A stretch of DNA of 64,000 nucleotides from Chroococcus sp. CMT-3BRIN-NPC107 (GTDB lineage Bacteria; Cyanobacteriota; Cyanobacteriia; Cyanobacteriales; Chroococcidiopsidaceae), in NCBI GenBank assembly GCA_019359635.1, contig JAHHGY010000011.1, forward strand, positions 1-64,000, given 5' to 3'. The notes below the pieces were generated by a model that saw only the letters and a list, made by a program, of their open reading frames with translations, made no database searches and was not told the origin of the DNA. Below, piece after piece: positions 9,818 through 19,592 of the stretch. The translations under genes and the position numbers were made by a program. Numbering within the stretch: position 1 is the stretch's first letter; the number at the start of each line of letters is the position of its first letter.

Positions 9818-11668
9818 TTACTCTACTGTTACAGATTTTGCTAAGTTTCTCGGCTGATCTACGTCCAAGCCGCGCCGCGCTGCAATATGGTAAGCCAATA
9901 GTTGTAAAGGAATTACCGTCAAAATTGGTGAAAGCAATTCGTCTACTTTGGGGAGAGGAATCAAATCGTCGAAAGTTTCCGCCGCTTGCGGATCGTCCAT
10001 TTCCACTACGCCAATTAACCGAGAATCGCGGGCTTTAGCTTCTTGGGCGTTAGATAAAGCTTTTTCGTAAACGCTACCAGGAATTGCGATCGCAACTACC
10101 GGAACTTTGGCATCCAATAGCGCTATGGGCCCGTGTTTCAATTCTCCCGCCGGATAGCCTTCGGCGTGAATATAACTAATTTCTTTTAGCTTTAATGCTC
10201 CTTCTAAAGCAATCGGAAAGTTTAGCCCTCGTCCCACAAAGATAAAGTCTTGGGTTTCGGTAAACTGGTGTGCCAATTCTTGAATGTACCGCTCTTGACT
10301 TTCTAAAATTAGCTCTATTTGGGCGGGTAACTGACGCAAACCAGTAATAATTTCTGCTAATCTCTCCGCCGATAGCGTTTGGCGACGATTGCCCAAATCC
10401 AATGCCAATAAGTAAAAAGCCAATAATTGAGCAATAAAGGTTTTAGTTGCCGCTACGCCAATTTCAATTCCCGCATGAGTATCAATTATTTCATTAGCGA
10501 TCGCTGCTATTGTACTATCCAATCGATTAGTAATTGCTAGTAGGCGCGGCTGATAAGCAGGTTTTAAATCTAACCGTCGCTCTTTTTCCATTGTTAAAGC
10601 CGCTATTGTATCCGCCGTTTCTCCCGACTGAGTAACGCCAATAGTTAAGGTATTCGGGGTAACAGGTGGCGGCGCATAACGAAATTCTGAGGAGTATTGA
10701 ACCGATGTCGGAATACCCGCAACTTGTTCTAATAAATACTTTCCAATTAAACTAGCGTGCCAGCTAGTACCGCAAGCAACTATTTGGATATTTTCAATAT
10801 TTGCGCCTAAGGTTTCTGGCAATCCCAAATCTATAACATCGGTGGCATCTAAATAAGCTTCTAATACCGCTCTTACAACTCCTGGCTGTTCGTATATCTC
10901 TTTTAGCATAAAGTGCTTAAAGCCTTGCTTTTCGACCATTACAGGATTCCAGCTTAAAGTGCGGGGATGTTTTTTAAGGCGATCGCCTGCAAAGCTATAT
11001 ACTTCTACTCCAAGCGGTGTAAGCCGTGCTAGTTCGCCATTTTCTAAAGTTAATACGGCTCTTGTATGGGGAACTAAAGCCGGAGTATCGGAAGCACAAA
11101 AGAACTCTCCTTGTCCAAAACCAATTGCTAAAGGTGCTTGCTGACGGGCAACAATCAATTCATCGGGGTAGTCAGCGTTAATAACTGCGATCGCAAATGC
11201 CCCTTTAAGCCTATTTACAGTTTGCCGCACTGCTTCTAAAAAAGAATTATCTGCTTGCAAATACTGGGCGATCAGATGGGGGATAACTTCAGTATCCGTA
11301 TCAGAGCGAAATTCATGCCCTAGGTGCTTTAATTCTTCCCGCAGTTCGCGGTAATTTTCAATAATCCCATTTTGTACTACCGCGACGCTCTTGGCAGTAT
11401 CCATGTGCGGATGAGCGTTGTATTCTTCAGGTTTACCGTGGGTTGCCCATCGTGTATGTCCAATGCCAATTTTTGCCGGGTTAACGATAGTTTCTAATTT
11501 GTCTCGCAAATTGTACAACTTACCCTTGGCGCGGATGCAATGCAATTGCCCTTCCAACACCGTAGCGATTCCGGCAGAATCGTAACCCCGGTACTCTAGT
11601 TTTTCTAAGCCAGAAAGTAAAATTTGTGTAGCTGCTTGAGTGCCAATATAGCCAACGATTCCACACAT
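9818..11668 (-). CDS. glmS: Glutamine--fructose-6-phosphate aminotransferase (isomerizing)
   Basis: Makes glucosamine-6-phosphate from fructose-6-phosphate and glutamine, the first step toward UDP-GlcNAc for peptidoglycan and lipopolysaccharide. The ATG at 11666-11668 gives MCGIVGYIG, placing the catalytic cysteine right after the initiator Met, as required of this N-terminal-nucleophile amidotransferase. The frame extends five codons further but would bury that cysteine. Domains: glutaminase (about 1-230), two SIS sugar-isomerase domains (about 290-420 and 460-600), and the canonical C-terminal tail PRNLAKSVTVE. The length, 616 residues, is normal. I saw no glmS ribozyme upstream. Confidence 0.97.
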   Translation of the reverse strand: MCGIVGYIGTQAATQILLSGLEKLEYRGYDSAGIATVLEGQLHCIRAKGKLYNLRDKLETIVNPAKIGIGHTRWATHGKPEEYNAHPHMDTAKSVAVVQNGIIENYRELREELKHLGHEFRSDTDTEVIPHLIAQYLQADNSFLEAVRQTVNRLKGAFAIAVINADYPDELIVARQQAPLAIGFGQGEFFCASDTPALVPHTRAVLTLENGELARLTPLGVEVYSFAGDRLKKHPRTLSWNPVMVEKQGFKHFMLKEIYEQPGVVRAVLEAYLDATDVIDLGLPETLGANIENIQIVACGTSWHASLIGKYLLEQVAGIPTSVQYSSEFRYAPPPVTPNTLTIGVTQSGETADTIAALTMEKERRLDLKPAYQPRLLAITNRLDSTIAAIANEIIDTHAGIEIGVAATKTFIAQLLAFYLLALDLGNRRQTLSAERLAEIITGLRQLPAQIELILESQERYIQELAHQFTETQDFIFVGRGLNFPIALEGALKLKEISYIHAEGYPAGELKHGPIALLDAKVPVVAIAIPGSVYEKALSNAQEAKARDSRLIGVVEMDDPQAAETFDDLIPLPKVDELLSPILTVIPLQLLAYHIAARRGLDVDQPRNLAKSVTVE

Positions 11669-11969
11669 AATAGGTCGCACCAATAGGTCTTTATATATGC
11701 TCTAAAAGCTACAAGAGCAGTAGGCAAGTAGTCAAGTTATATTTTTCTGGTATTGCTTACTTATAGACACCCCTGCCTTTTGTCCTCAAATATATTAACC
11801 TGGCATCGAGACGTTTACCAACGGACAGGCAAAATTCCAATTCTTAGCAGCAAGCGATCGCAAACAACCGCGACGGTTTCAAGATACTAGCATCACTTCC
11901 ACCGCATTAACAAAGTGAAATTTTTGGAGTAGCTGCACGCTGCAATTCTGTTCGCAATCAACTCCACTG
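11669..11969. other. Gene-free region upstream of glmS
   Basis: About 300 bases between the multicopper oxidase stop and the glmS start, both on the minus strand. No ORF, RNA gene or convincing hairpin was seen; it should hold the glmS promoter. Confidence 0.4.
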
Positions 11970-13472
11970 CTATAGTGGTGTCGCTGGAAGCGGTTTTGCT
12001 GGGGCTGACATGGGATCTATTCCACCTTGACCTACTTGAAACTGAGTCATCATATCGTGGTCTTCATGAACCGTATTATGGCAGTGCATTATATATTTAC
12101 CTCGGTGGGGTTTAAATTGAGCAATGACCTGAATATTATCGTCTTCACCGCCATAGACTACATCTTTCCAACCTCGTTCGTAGGGAAGCGGCGGCTGACG
12201 ATTGCGTTCTAGGATTTGAAAATCTACTAGATGAACGTGTACGGGGTGAAACCAATCACGGCTGTTGGTAATAAAATTCCAAATTTCAGTATCGTTAAGA
12301 CCTGGATTGGCATCAATTCGGTTTTTGTCCCAGGTATTGCCGTTAATCTTCCACATATCGTCGCGATGCTCAAAATTCCATCGCCTTTCTCGCACTGCCG
12401 AAGAACGTAAAATAGGGCTAAAAGGACGCAAAGTATTAGGGATAGAGCTTTCATCAAACTCCTGGGTCACTACGTCAAAGCGCATAACCTGACTTGTACC
12501 GTCATAATCTTTATTATTACGAAGACCAAGATTTTGGAGAATTATTTTAGTTCCTATGTCGTATTTAGAAAAATCGATGATAAACTCGTAGCGTTCTGCC
12601 ATCCCAATCCGTAAATCTTTAGTTCTTACAGGCGCGCCCAATAGTCCGCCATCACTACCAATTACGATTAAGTCATCGCCGTTGCTAAGTGCTAGTTTGT
12701 AAGCCCGTGAAGTCGATGCGTTTAAAACTCGGAAGCGATACTTGCGTTTAGCTACCTTCATTTTCGGCCACGGCGCACCGTTCACCAAAATAACATCGCC
12801 CATCAGACCATTATGATTATCATGGTCAAAGATAAATGAGCCGTTAGTTGCAAAAATCTTGTCTTGAATAATTAGCGGTACATCGTATTTACCCTTGGGT
12901 AAAGGCAGATCGAGTTCAAGTTTATCTTGAACGATATACATTCCAGCTAGTCCCATATACACATTACGCCCCGTATTCATGACCGCGTGGTCGTGATACC
13001 ACAATGTAGCGGCACGGCTATTGGGGTAAAAATAATCCTTGTAGTAGCCTGGAAAAATCAAATCTTCCGGGTAGCCATCGTACTGCGGTAGCGATGACAT
13101 CCCATGCAAGTGAATTGATGTTGGTATATCTAAATTATTGATAAAGCGAACGACCGATTGCCGATTTTGACGCTGTACGATCGTGGAACCAGGGGTTGTA
13201 CCGTTGTAAGCCCAGACTTCTGTTGTCAGCCCTGGCAAAATATTAACCCGGCTTTTATTCATCGCAATTTCGTAGTAGTCAGTTGTTGCATCACTCCGCA
13301 CAGGCTTAAGCACTGGCGGGATGGGCAACTCAAGTTCAAAAGGAGTTGGTTGTGGACTACCAGCAGTTACAGCATAGCCGCGATACTGGAGTAAGGTAGG
13401 CAGCAAAATCGAGCTACCAGCGATCGTCGCTCCGAGTTCTAACAATTCTCGTCTAGTAAACTTTCTGTTCAT
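11970..13472 (-). CDS. Multicopper oxidase, CotA/bilirubin-oxidase-like, Tat-exported
   Basis: 500 residues. The N-terminus (MNRKFTRRELLELGATIAG) carries a twin-arginine and a hydrophobic stretch, so the folded copper enzyme is probably exported through Tat. All four copper motifs are present: HLHG (121-124), WYHDHA (158-163), HPVHVH (409-414) and HCHNTVHEDHDMM (463-475). Cys464, His469 and probably Met474 bind type 1 copper, the other His the trinuclear site. The three-cupredoxin layout and HExxxM ending fit CotA, bilirubin oxidase and similar enzymes, which oxidise phenols, bilirubin, Mn(II) or Cu(I) with O2. No copper chaperone or efflux gene lies nearby. The physiological substrate is not decidable. 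Confidence 0.92.
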   Translation of the reverse strand: MNRKFTRRELLELGATIAGSSILLPTLLQYRGYAVTAGSPQPTPFELELPIPPVLKPVRSDATTDYYEIAMNKSRVNILPGLTTEVWAYNGTTPGSTIVQRQNRQSVVRFINNLDIPTSIHLHGMSSLPQYDGYPEDLIFPGYYKDYFYPNSRAATLWYHDHAVMNTGRNVYMGLAGMYIVQDKLELDLPLPKGKYDVPLIIQDKIFATNGSFIFDHDNHNGLMGDVILVNGAPWPKMKVAKRKYRFRVLNASTSRAYKLALSNGDDLIVIGSDGGLLGAPVRTKDLRIGMAERYEFIIDFSKYDIGTKIILQNLGLRNNKDYDGTSQVMRFDVVTQEFDESSIPNTLRPFSPILRSSAVRERRWNFEHRDDMWKINGNTWDKNRIDANPGLNDTEIWNFITNSRDWFHPVHVHLVDFQILERNRQPPLPYERGWKDVVYGGEDDNIQVIAQFKPHRGKYIMHCHNTVHEDHDMMTQFQVGQGGIDPMSAPAKPLPATPL

Positions 13473-14050
13473 GTTTACTCCTCTTACGCGAGTAGAAGTG
13501 AAGTGTAATATTTAAAACCACTCGAAAAACTGACTTAAAGCTCAATCTCTATGCTTTAAGTTGGTATTGAAAATGCTATTTGTTTTGTCTTCAAAATTAT
13601 TAACGGCGCTAGTGTGAATTTTGACGAGCAATGAAAAAATTGCTATTCACCCGCTCAAAATCTTGAATATTTATGGCAATTTTTAGAAAAATCAGCCTTA
13701 GATAGTTGAGCCACCTTTAGGAACATTGCTGCTCTGGCGGAATTTTGTTAGATGCCCTGTGGATAAAGCTACAAAATTTGTAGATGCTTAAGTTTTGCGG
13801 CTTTAAATATAATTTTAATACTTAAAAAAGCAGGTAGAAGCTAGTGCAAACATAATTTACAAACTTTTTATTTTAATAAAGTTTAAACAAAGTATTTGGT
13901 GTTTGCGAAATATAACAATTAAGTGTTTCGAGCAAAAAATGTAAGCTTTGCCACTTAATATCAAGTTTGACTACTGATTAATAGGCATAAATACTTCTAC
14001 GTTCTATACATAATTTAATAACGTCATTTTTTTTGGCAGTGATTGTAGTC
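13473..14050. other. Gene-free region
   Basis: About 580 strongly AT-rich bases between the multicopper oxidase start and the psaC terminator. No ORF with coding character, RNA gene or repeat was recognised. It presumably includes the promoter of the oxidase gene. Confidence 0.4.
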
Positions 14051-14088
14051 ATAAATAAAAAAGAGGAAGTCAATTAATTGACTTCCTC
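14051..14088 (-). terminator. Intrinsic terminator of psaC
   Basis: A 26-base perfect palindrome at 14063-14088 (13-bp arms starting GAGGAAGTCAATT). On the minus strand it is followed by a T-rich run (complement of 14051-14062). It lies 76 bases past the psaC stop. Confidence 0.85.
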
Positions 14089-14164
14089 GACTTATGGCTA
14101 GATGTTTTTTCTAGCATTGGTTTTAAACCAACGTTATTTAAAGAAATTTGGATAAATTTCTTAT

Positions 14165-14740
<576 letters not shown>

Positions 14741-15706
14741 CTATAAAATTGCGATCGCGCTTTCAATATTTTGCCGTAATGCTTCAGCGCAACAATGCAG
14801 CGCGGCTAATTCGGCATCGGTAAGTTTTAGTTCCCATATTTTGGCAATTCCACCACAGCCCAAACTACAGGGAACGCCGATAAAAATATCTTGCAACCCA
14901 TACTCCCCTTGGAGATAAGCGGCTACAGGCAACAAACGCGATTGATTGAGTAAAATTGATTCCACCATTAAACAAGTAGATGCCGCCGGAGCAAAATAAG
15001 CGCTTCCCGTCTGCATCAATTCCACAATCTCAGCGCCGCCATTACGAGTTCTAGCTACCAAACGCTCAATTGTCGTCTCATTCATCAATTCAGTAATTGG
15101 CACGCCTGCAACGGTAGCATAACGCGCTAAAGGAACCATCAGGTCGCCGTGACTGCCTAAAACCATTGTCTGTACATCCAGTACCGACACGCCTAATTCC
15201 ATAGCAATAAAGGCTTGAAACCTAGCTGAATCTAATACTCCCGCCATCCCCATAATGCGATCGCGCGGTAACTTTGTTGCTTGCCATGCTAAATAAGTCA
15301 TGACATCTAAGGGATTTGTCACCACAATCAACACTGCATTAGGAGAATGGGCGATCGCTGATTTTGCGGCTTCTACTACTATTTTGGCGTTCGTCTGCAT
15401 CAATTGCTCTCGACTGGTGCCGGGTTTTCGCGCTAATCCTGCCGTAATTACGACTACATCAGAATCAACAGTATCAGCGTAGCTTGTTGTTCCTTGAATT
15501 TGGCGATCGTGTAACGAAATTCCTTTAGCTTCTAATAGGTCTAACGCTAACCCTTGAGGTATTCCCTGGACTACATCTAGCAGCATTACATCGGCTAAAT
15601 TTTTCTCAACGATTTTTTGTGCTAAAGTGCTGCCAACTTTACCCGCACCAATTATAGTAACGCGGGGCGAATTGCAGACTAGGGAAGATTTTGTGGCAGC
15701 TTGCAT
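14741..15706 (-). CDS. mdh: Malate dehydrogenase, LDH-like type
   Basis: Cytosolic NAD-dependent enzyme of 321 residues interconverting malate and oxaloacetate. The dinucleotide loop GAGKVG is at 20-25, with an acidic residue (LLDV) at the end of the second strand favouring NAD. The substrate loop reads ITAGLARKPGTSR; an arginine at position 93 where lactate dehydrogenases have glutamine indicates malate specificity. The catalytic pair is visible: SHGD with His186, and LDSARF with Arg162. The downstream neighbour on the same strand is psaC, the upstream one ndhO, but both are separated by gaps. Confidence 0.9.
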   Translation of the reverse strand: MQAATKSSLVCNSPRVTIIGAGKVGSTLAQKIVEKNLADVMLLDVVQGIPQGLALDLLEAKGISLHDRQIQGTTSYADTVDSDVVVITAGLARKPGTSREQLMQTNAKIVVEAAKSAIAHSPNAVLIVVTNPLDVMTYLAWQATKLPRDRIMGMAGVLDSARFQAFIAMELGVSVLDVQTMVLGSHGDLMVPLARYATVAGVPITELMNETTIERLVARTRNGGAEIVELMQTGSAYFAPAASTCLMVESILLNQSRLLPVAAYLQGEYGLQDIFIGVPCSLGCGGIAKIWELKLTDAELAALHCCAEALRQNIESAIAIL

Positions 15707-15742
15707 ACAAAATGCGCGATCGCGCTAGGAATAACTGCAATC

Positions 15743-15958
15743 TTACTTAAATTGTTCTAACTGATCTACACGCAGCCAAATATTCGGCGTAGGTACTTGT
15801 CCAAACATGACTAAAGCGTATTCGCCTCTAATATCTAATACTTGACCTTTTGTTTCAAATAGATAAGCTGGAAAACGGATATCGCTGGCTTGGGATTCTA
15901 AACTATTTTCTAATTTTTCTCGGACAGCACGGACTGAATCGCCTTTTTTGACGGTCAT
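15743..15958 (-). CDS. ndhO: NAD(P)H-quinone oxidoreductase subunit O
   Basis: Small peripheral subunit of the photosynthetic NDH-1 complex on the cytosolic face of the thylakoid, found only in oxygenic phototrophs. The 71 residues match the family over their whole length: [39 protein letters not shown] and [14 protein letters not shown]. It is transcribed in the same direction as mdh, 36 bases upstream of that gene's start, so a shared transcript is possible. Confidence 0.95.
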   Translation of the reverse strand: MTVKKGDSVRAVREKLENSLESQASDIRFPAYLFETKGQVLDIRGEYALVMFGQVPTPNIWLRVDQLEQFK

Positions 15959-16045
15959 AACTTGCTCTGTTGGATTGCTTAATGCGTACTTAGAGATTTT
16001 AAAACGTTTACGTATATAGTCAAGTGAAAAACACCACTACTTCTC

Positions 16046-16885
16046 TCAGTTTTTTCCCTGACATTGAGGACAAAAGTGAGACGATCGCCCAGCTAACCTA
16101 ATTCGCTCAATCGGCGTACCGCAAATTCTACAGGGGTTGCCCATGCGGTTGTAAACCCACGCCACGCCGCCGTAATTACCGTTGACACCTTCTAAGTTCA
16201 AAAAATTACTAAAAGTAGTCCCCCCTACCGCAATACTAGCTTCTAGCACTTGAATAATTGCGGCTCTAAGTTTTGTTATTTGCTCAATTTGCAAGCTAGT
16301 ACCCAAAGTTGCGGGGAAAATTTTGGCAATAAATAATGCTTCATCAGCATAGATATTTCCAATTCCAGCAATAATTGACTGGTCTAATAATGCTGATTTG
16401 ATCGAACGGCGACTATTTTTGAGCTTGGCAGCTAAATACTCTGTAGTGAACTCTAGACTAAAAGGATCTAAGCCTAATTTTGCCAGTCCTGTAATTATCG
16501 ATGCAGTCGCCTTTTCTGGGGGAACCCACCACATTTGCCCAAAGGTGCGTTGGTCGACAAAGCGTAACTCGCGATCGCCACCAAAAAATAATCTCACTCG
16601 CGTATGCTTGTGTAATGGCTCGTTGGGGTGCAGCCAAAGCAATTGTCCGGTCATCCGCAGATGTACCCCAAGGCAGCTAAAATTATCTAACTGCGCCAGC
16701 AAATACTTACCCTGACGTTGCCAGTTAGATATTGTACTTTTTTGCAATCGGGTTAAAAATTCACGATCAGAAAGGGGGTAGGCGATCGTGCGACTAAGTA
16801 GCACATCGCCCCCCATAATTTCTTGATTTAATGTAACTTTATTCAAACCGCGCCGGACTGTTTCAACTTCAGGCAGTTCAGGCAC
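16046..16885 (-). CDS. mutM: Formamidopyrimidine-DNA glycosylase
   Basis: Base-excision repair enzyme removing 8-oxoguanine and formamidopyrimidines, with AP-lyase activity. It starts with the diagnostic PELPEVETVRRGL: the mature N-terminal proline is the Schiff-base nucleophile and the following Glu is catalytic. The helix-two-turn-helix region (QSIIAGIGNIYADEALF) is present, and the C-terminal zinc finger has CRICGTPI and CPQC. The length, 279 residues, is normal. It begins only 3 bases after the psaE stop, which indicates cotranscription and perhaps translational coupling with a photosystem I gene. Confidence 0.97.
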   Translation of the reverse strand: MPELPEVETVRRGLNKVTLNQEIMGGDVLLSRTIAYPLSDREFLTRLQKSTISNWQRQGKYLLAQLDNFSCLGVHLRMTGQLLWLHPNEPLHKHTRVRLFFGGDRELRFVDQRTFGQMWWVPPEKATASIITGLAKLGLDPFSLEFTTEYLAAKLKNSRRSIKSALLDQSIIAGIGNIYADEALFIAKIFPATLGTSLQIEQITKLRAAIIQVLEASIAVGGTTFSNFLNLEGVNGNYGGVAWVYNRMGNPCRICGTPIERIRLAGRSSHFCPQCQGKN

Positions 16886-16888
16886 AAT

Positions 16889-17272
16889 TTACCGAGAGTC
16901 CGTTCCTTGGTTAGCATCGCCGACTACTACACCACTGCTATCGCCAGACTCTGGACTAGCAGCCGGGTTAGAAGCTTTTGGACTTGAAGGCGTACCTTGA
17001 CCTGTAGTCCGGGTGCGCTCGTCGAGAGTGGTTTGTTTGCCGCCCGTCGCCGCCGTAGATGCTTTTTTGGCTTTTGCAGTAGGTTTAGCTACTTCTAATA
17101 ATTCGCTGGTGGCGAAGTTGTTGGTGTTTACACCTGCATAGTTGAGGTTGTTGAAGCGGACAATCACTGGATAGCGAATGCCACTTTGGTCAATTGAAGC
17201 TACTGTGCCGACATCTTGAAACCAGTAAGATTCTGGTCTGAGAACTCGTACTTTAGAACCACGTTCTACCAT
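16889..17272 (-). CDS. psaE: Photosystem I subunit IV (PsaE) with long C-terminal extension
   Basis: Peripheral cytosolic-side subunit of photosystem I that helps ferredoxin docking and cyclic electron flow. Residues 1-61 form the SH3-like PsaE core ([45 protein letters not shown]). Family members normally end near residue 70-75, but this one continues to 127. The extra part is low in complexity and rich in Ala, Thr, Ser, Gly, Pro and Lys: basic near 62-75 ([11 protein letters not shown]) and acidic at the end. It resembles a flexible tail rather than a domain. The stop codon lies 3 bases before mutM. Confidence 0.93.
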   Translation of the reverse strand: MVERGSKVRVLRPESYWFQDVGTVASIDQSGIRYPVIVRFNNLNYAGVNTNNFATSELLEVAKPTAKAKKASTAATGGKQTTLDERTRTTGQGTPSSPKASNPAASPESGDSSGVVVGDANQGTDSR

Positions 17273-17464
17273 GAGTATTTTCCCTTTGATTGATTAATCG
17301 CCAAGTGAATACGGCTAATTGTTCTCACTCTACAACAAGGCTTGTAACGTGCTGTGCTATTTGGTCTTTAAGTTTTGTTGCTAATTTTATTTGCATGGCT
17401 AAATTAGTAGCTCTTGCTGTAAGTTTTAATGCTTGACTAAAAAACAGTTATTCATAAATTTAAA

Positions 17465-18358
17465 ATGCTTCGCAGACGTAAAAATAAGCTTGGGCGAGTT
17501 TTGTCAATAATATTAATTAGTTTCGTAGCTTTGCTGGTACTAATTTACGGCGGTTTGTGTTTAAGTCGTCCGCCGCGTACTGACTTAAAACAACAATTGT
17601 TTCCGGGAATTATTTATCAGCGCCAAGCTCGTTCTACACCACGCCGGATTATGCTGCACGTCGTCACTATTGATTTAACTACCCCAAACTTGAGATTTTT
17701 AGTTACGCCAGGTACACCCAGCAAAAATGGGAAAGAAATTAAAGCCCGGACTACTTCAAACTTTGTGCGCGAGTTTGGGGTACAACTAGCGATTAATGGC
17801 AGCTTTTTTTTGCCTTTTTACGAACGCAGTCCTTGGAATTATTATCCCCATGAAGGCGATCGCGTGAACATATTAGGTCAAGCTATTTCTAATGGCAATA
17901 TTTACTCCCCTGGAGAAAGAATTTGGACTGCGCTGTGCATTGCTCCAGATAACTCAAGCCAAATTCAGGCAGAAAAGTGTAAGGAGGGTACGGCTCAAGC
18001 CGTAGCTGGCAATAGACGACTTGTTGACCAAGGGGTTGCTGTGCCATTAGACAGCGCCCTTAAGCCTAGATTTATGCCTTGTACTGCTGTAGGAGTTAAT
18101 AAAGAAGGAAACAAGTTGTGGCTTGTGATTGTTGATGGTCGTCAGCCGTTCTATAGCGAAGGGGTAAATTTAGCTCAATTAATTGATATTTTTATAGAGC
18201 TTGGTGTGTACACGGCTTTAAACTTGGATGGTGGCGGTTCTGCAACCTTGGTTACAACGGTTAATGGAGAGCCAAAGGTTTTAAATGCGCCAATTCATAC
18301 TCGTATACCGACGCGCCAGCGCCCTGTTGCCAATCATTTGGGTGTTTACATTAAATAA
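17465..18358 (+). CDS. Phosphodiester glycosidase family protein (NAGPA/DUF2233)
   Basis: 297 residues. One transmembrane helix near the N-terminus (about 11-30, after a basic RRRKNK start) anchors or exports the protein, so the catalytic part is probably periplasmic. The domain matches the family of the mammalian 'uncovering enzyme' N-acetylglucosamine-1-phosphodiester alpha-N-acetylglucosaminidase: LAINGSFF, then LWLVIVDGRQ, and NLDGGGSATLV near the C-terminus, the most conserved motif. Bacterial members are thought to cleave sugar-phosphate diesters in cell-wall or capsule polymers. It is divergent from psaE and convergent with the CobW gene. Confidence 0.82.
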   Translation: MLRRRKNKLGRVLSIILISFVALLVLIYGGLCLSRPPRTDLKQQLFPGIIYQRQARSTPRRIMLHVVTIDLTTPNLRFLVTPGTPSKNGKEIKARTTSNFVREFGVQLAINGSFFLPFYERSPWNYYPHEGDRVNILGQAISNGNIYSPGERIWTALCIAPDNSSQIQAEKCKEGTAQAVAGNRRLVDQGVAVPLDSALKPRFMPCTAVGVNKEGNKLWLVIVDGRQPFYSEGVNLAQLIDIFIELGVYTALNLDGGGSATLVTTVNGEPKVLNAPIHTRIPTRQRPVANHLGVYIK

Positions 18359-18400
18359 TTGGCAAGGGGGCTGTAGATTCAAAAATTATCGATTGGTAAC

Positions 18401-19447
18401 TTAGGCGGCTATTGCTGCTAATTGCGACTCAATAGTTGTGGGGTTAAGTTTGCGTCCAATAAAAACTAGCCTTGTTTGCTGCAATTCACCGGGTTTCCAA
18501 GGGCGATCGTAAAATTGCTCGAATCTCGTCCCTACTCCTTGTAAAACTAAGCGCATAGACTTATTGGGAACAGCGATAAATCCTTTAATTCGATAAATAT
18601 CTTGCTCTTGGGCGAGTTGTTGCAACTGTGCTTGTAAAACTGTGGGGTTAAAGCTGCGATTTAAAATTACGTGGGTTGAGGTAATTTCGTCGTCGTGGTC
18701 GTGATCTTGTTCGCTGTCGTGATGGCTGGGGCGACGGTCTAAGTTATCTTCTACCGCCGCTTGCAAGCCCAAAAGGAGCGATAAATCTAGCCCTGTGCGA
18801 TCGCTCTTAACAATTTTTACACCTAGTGGTAGTTCTGGTGCGATCGCACTTAGTACGTTTTCTTGGGTAGCCGCATCTACTAAATCGGTTTTATTCAAAA
18901 TCACTAAATCGGCACAAGCTAATTGATCTTCAAATAGCTCTTGCAGAGGCGTTTCGTGTTCTAAGTTAGGATCGGCTTGTCTTTGAATGTCTACGGCTTC
19001 GGGATCGCTGGCAAACGTCCCTTTAGCTACGGCTTCGCAATCAACTACGGTAATTACCGCATCCACCGTTGCCGCGTTGCGAATTTCTTGCCAGCGAAAG
19101 GCTTTAATTAAAGGTTTTGGCAGCGCCAACCCTGAAGTTTCGATTAAAATACAATCTAATTTGTCTCGCCGTTTGAGCAATTCTAGCATCGTCGGCAAAA
19201 ATTCTTCTTGGACGGTACAACACAGACACCCGTTAGTTAATTGCACAATATTTGCTTTTTCATCGGCATCATCGGGGCAAACTTGGCAAGAATTCAAAAT
19301 ATCGCCATCAATGCCTAATTCGCCAAATTCATTGACTAACACCGCAATGCGTAGCCCTTGATTATTTTGCAGCAGGTGACGAATTAGCGTAGTTTTACCG
19401 CTACCCAAAAAGCCAGTGATTACAGTTACAGGAAGTTTTGCAGCCAT
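18401..19447 (-). CDS. CobW/COG0523-family GTPase, putative metal chaperone
   Basis: 348-residue G3E GTPase. Walker A GFLGSGKTT is at 12-20, the metal-binding CLCC at 74-77, Walker B-like ILIETSG at 100-106, and the G4 motif NKTD at 185-188. A His/Asp-rich stretch at 242-253 (HHDSEQDHDHDD) lies between the GTPase and the C-terminal CobW domain and is typical of members that deliver zinc or another divalent metal. No cobalamin genes adjoin, so a zinc-chaperone role is more likely than CobW proper. I saw no Zur box. Confidence 0.85.
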   Translation of the reverse strand: MAAKLPVTVITGFLGSGKTTLIRHLLQNNQGLRIAVLVNEFGELGIDGDILNSCQVCPDDADEKANIVQLTNGCLCCTVQEEFLPTMLELLKRRDKLDCILIETSGLALPKPLIKAFRWQEIRNAATVDAVITVVDCEAVAKGTFASDPEAVDIQRQADPNLEHETPLQELFEDQLACADLVILNKTDLVDAATQENVLSAIAPELPLGVKIVKSDRTGLDLSLLLGLQAAVEDNLDRRPSHHDSEQDHDHDDEITSTHVILNRSFNPTVLQAQLQQLAQEQDIYRIKGFIAVPNKSMRLVLQGVGTRFEQFYDRPWKPGELQQTRLVFIGRKLNPTTIESQLAAIAA

Positions 19448-19512
19448 CAGAAAATTAATCCAGGGTGTAGTTAGCGTATTTAGTATTTTAGAGTGACTTT
19501 TTAAACAACTAA

Positions 19513-19572
19513 GGGGCAGAAGTGGTAATTTTTCTCAGCTTCTCGCCAAAAAAAAACTACCACTTCTGCCCC
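19513..19572. repeat. Long perfect inverted repeat between ho1 and the CobW gene
   Basis: Two perfect 15-bp arms (GGGGCAGAAGTGGTA at 19513-19527, complement at 19558-19572) surround 30 bases. The loop begins with a T run and ends with an A run that could lengthen the stem. It starts 20 bases past the heme oxygenase stop, so it may terminate that transcript, although no T run follows the stem on the minus strand. Confidence 0.7.
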
Positions 19573-19592
19573 AAGAATAAACTTATTATTGC

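Noticed and set aside
11669-11969. Possible glmS ribozyme upstream of glmS
   Set aside because: None of the ribozyme core pattern was seen; such ribozymes are mainly known from Firmicutes.
12227-12457. Open frames antisense and out of frame within the multicopper oxidase gene
   Set aside because: They lie over the copper-binding region of a well-supported gene and have no family features.
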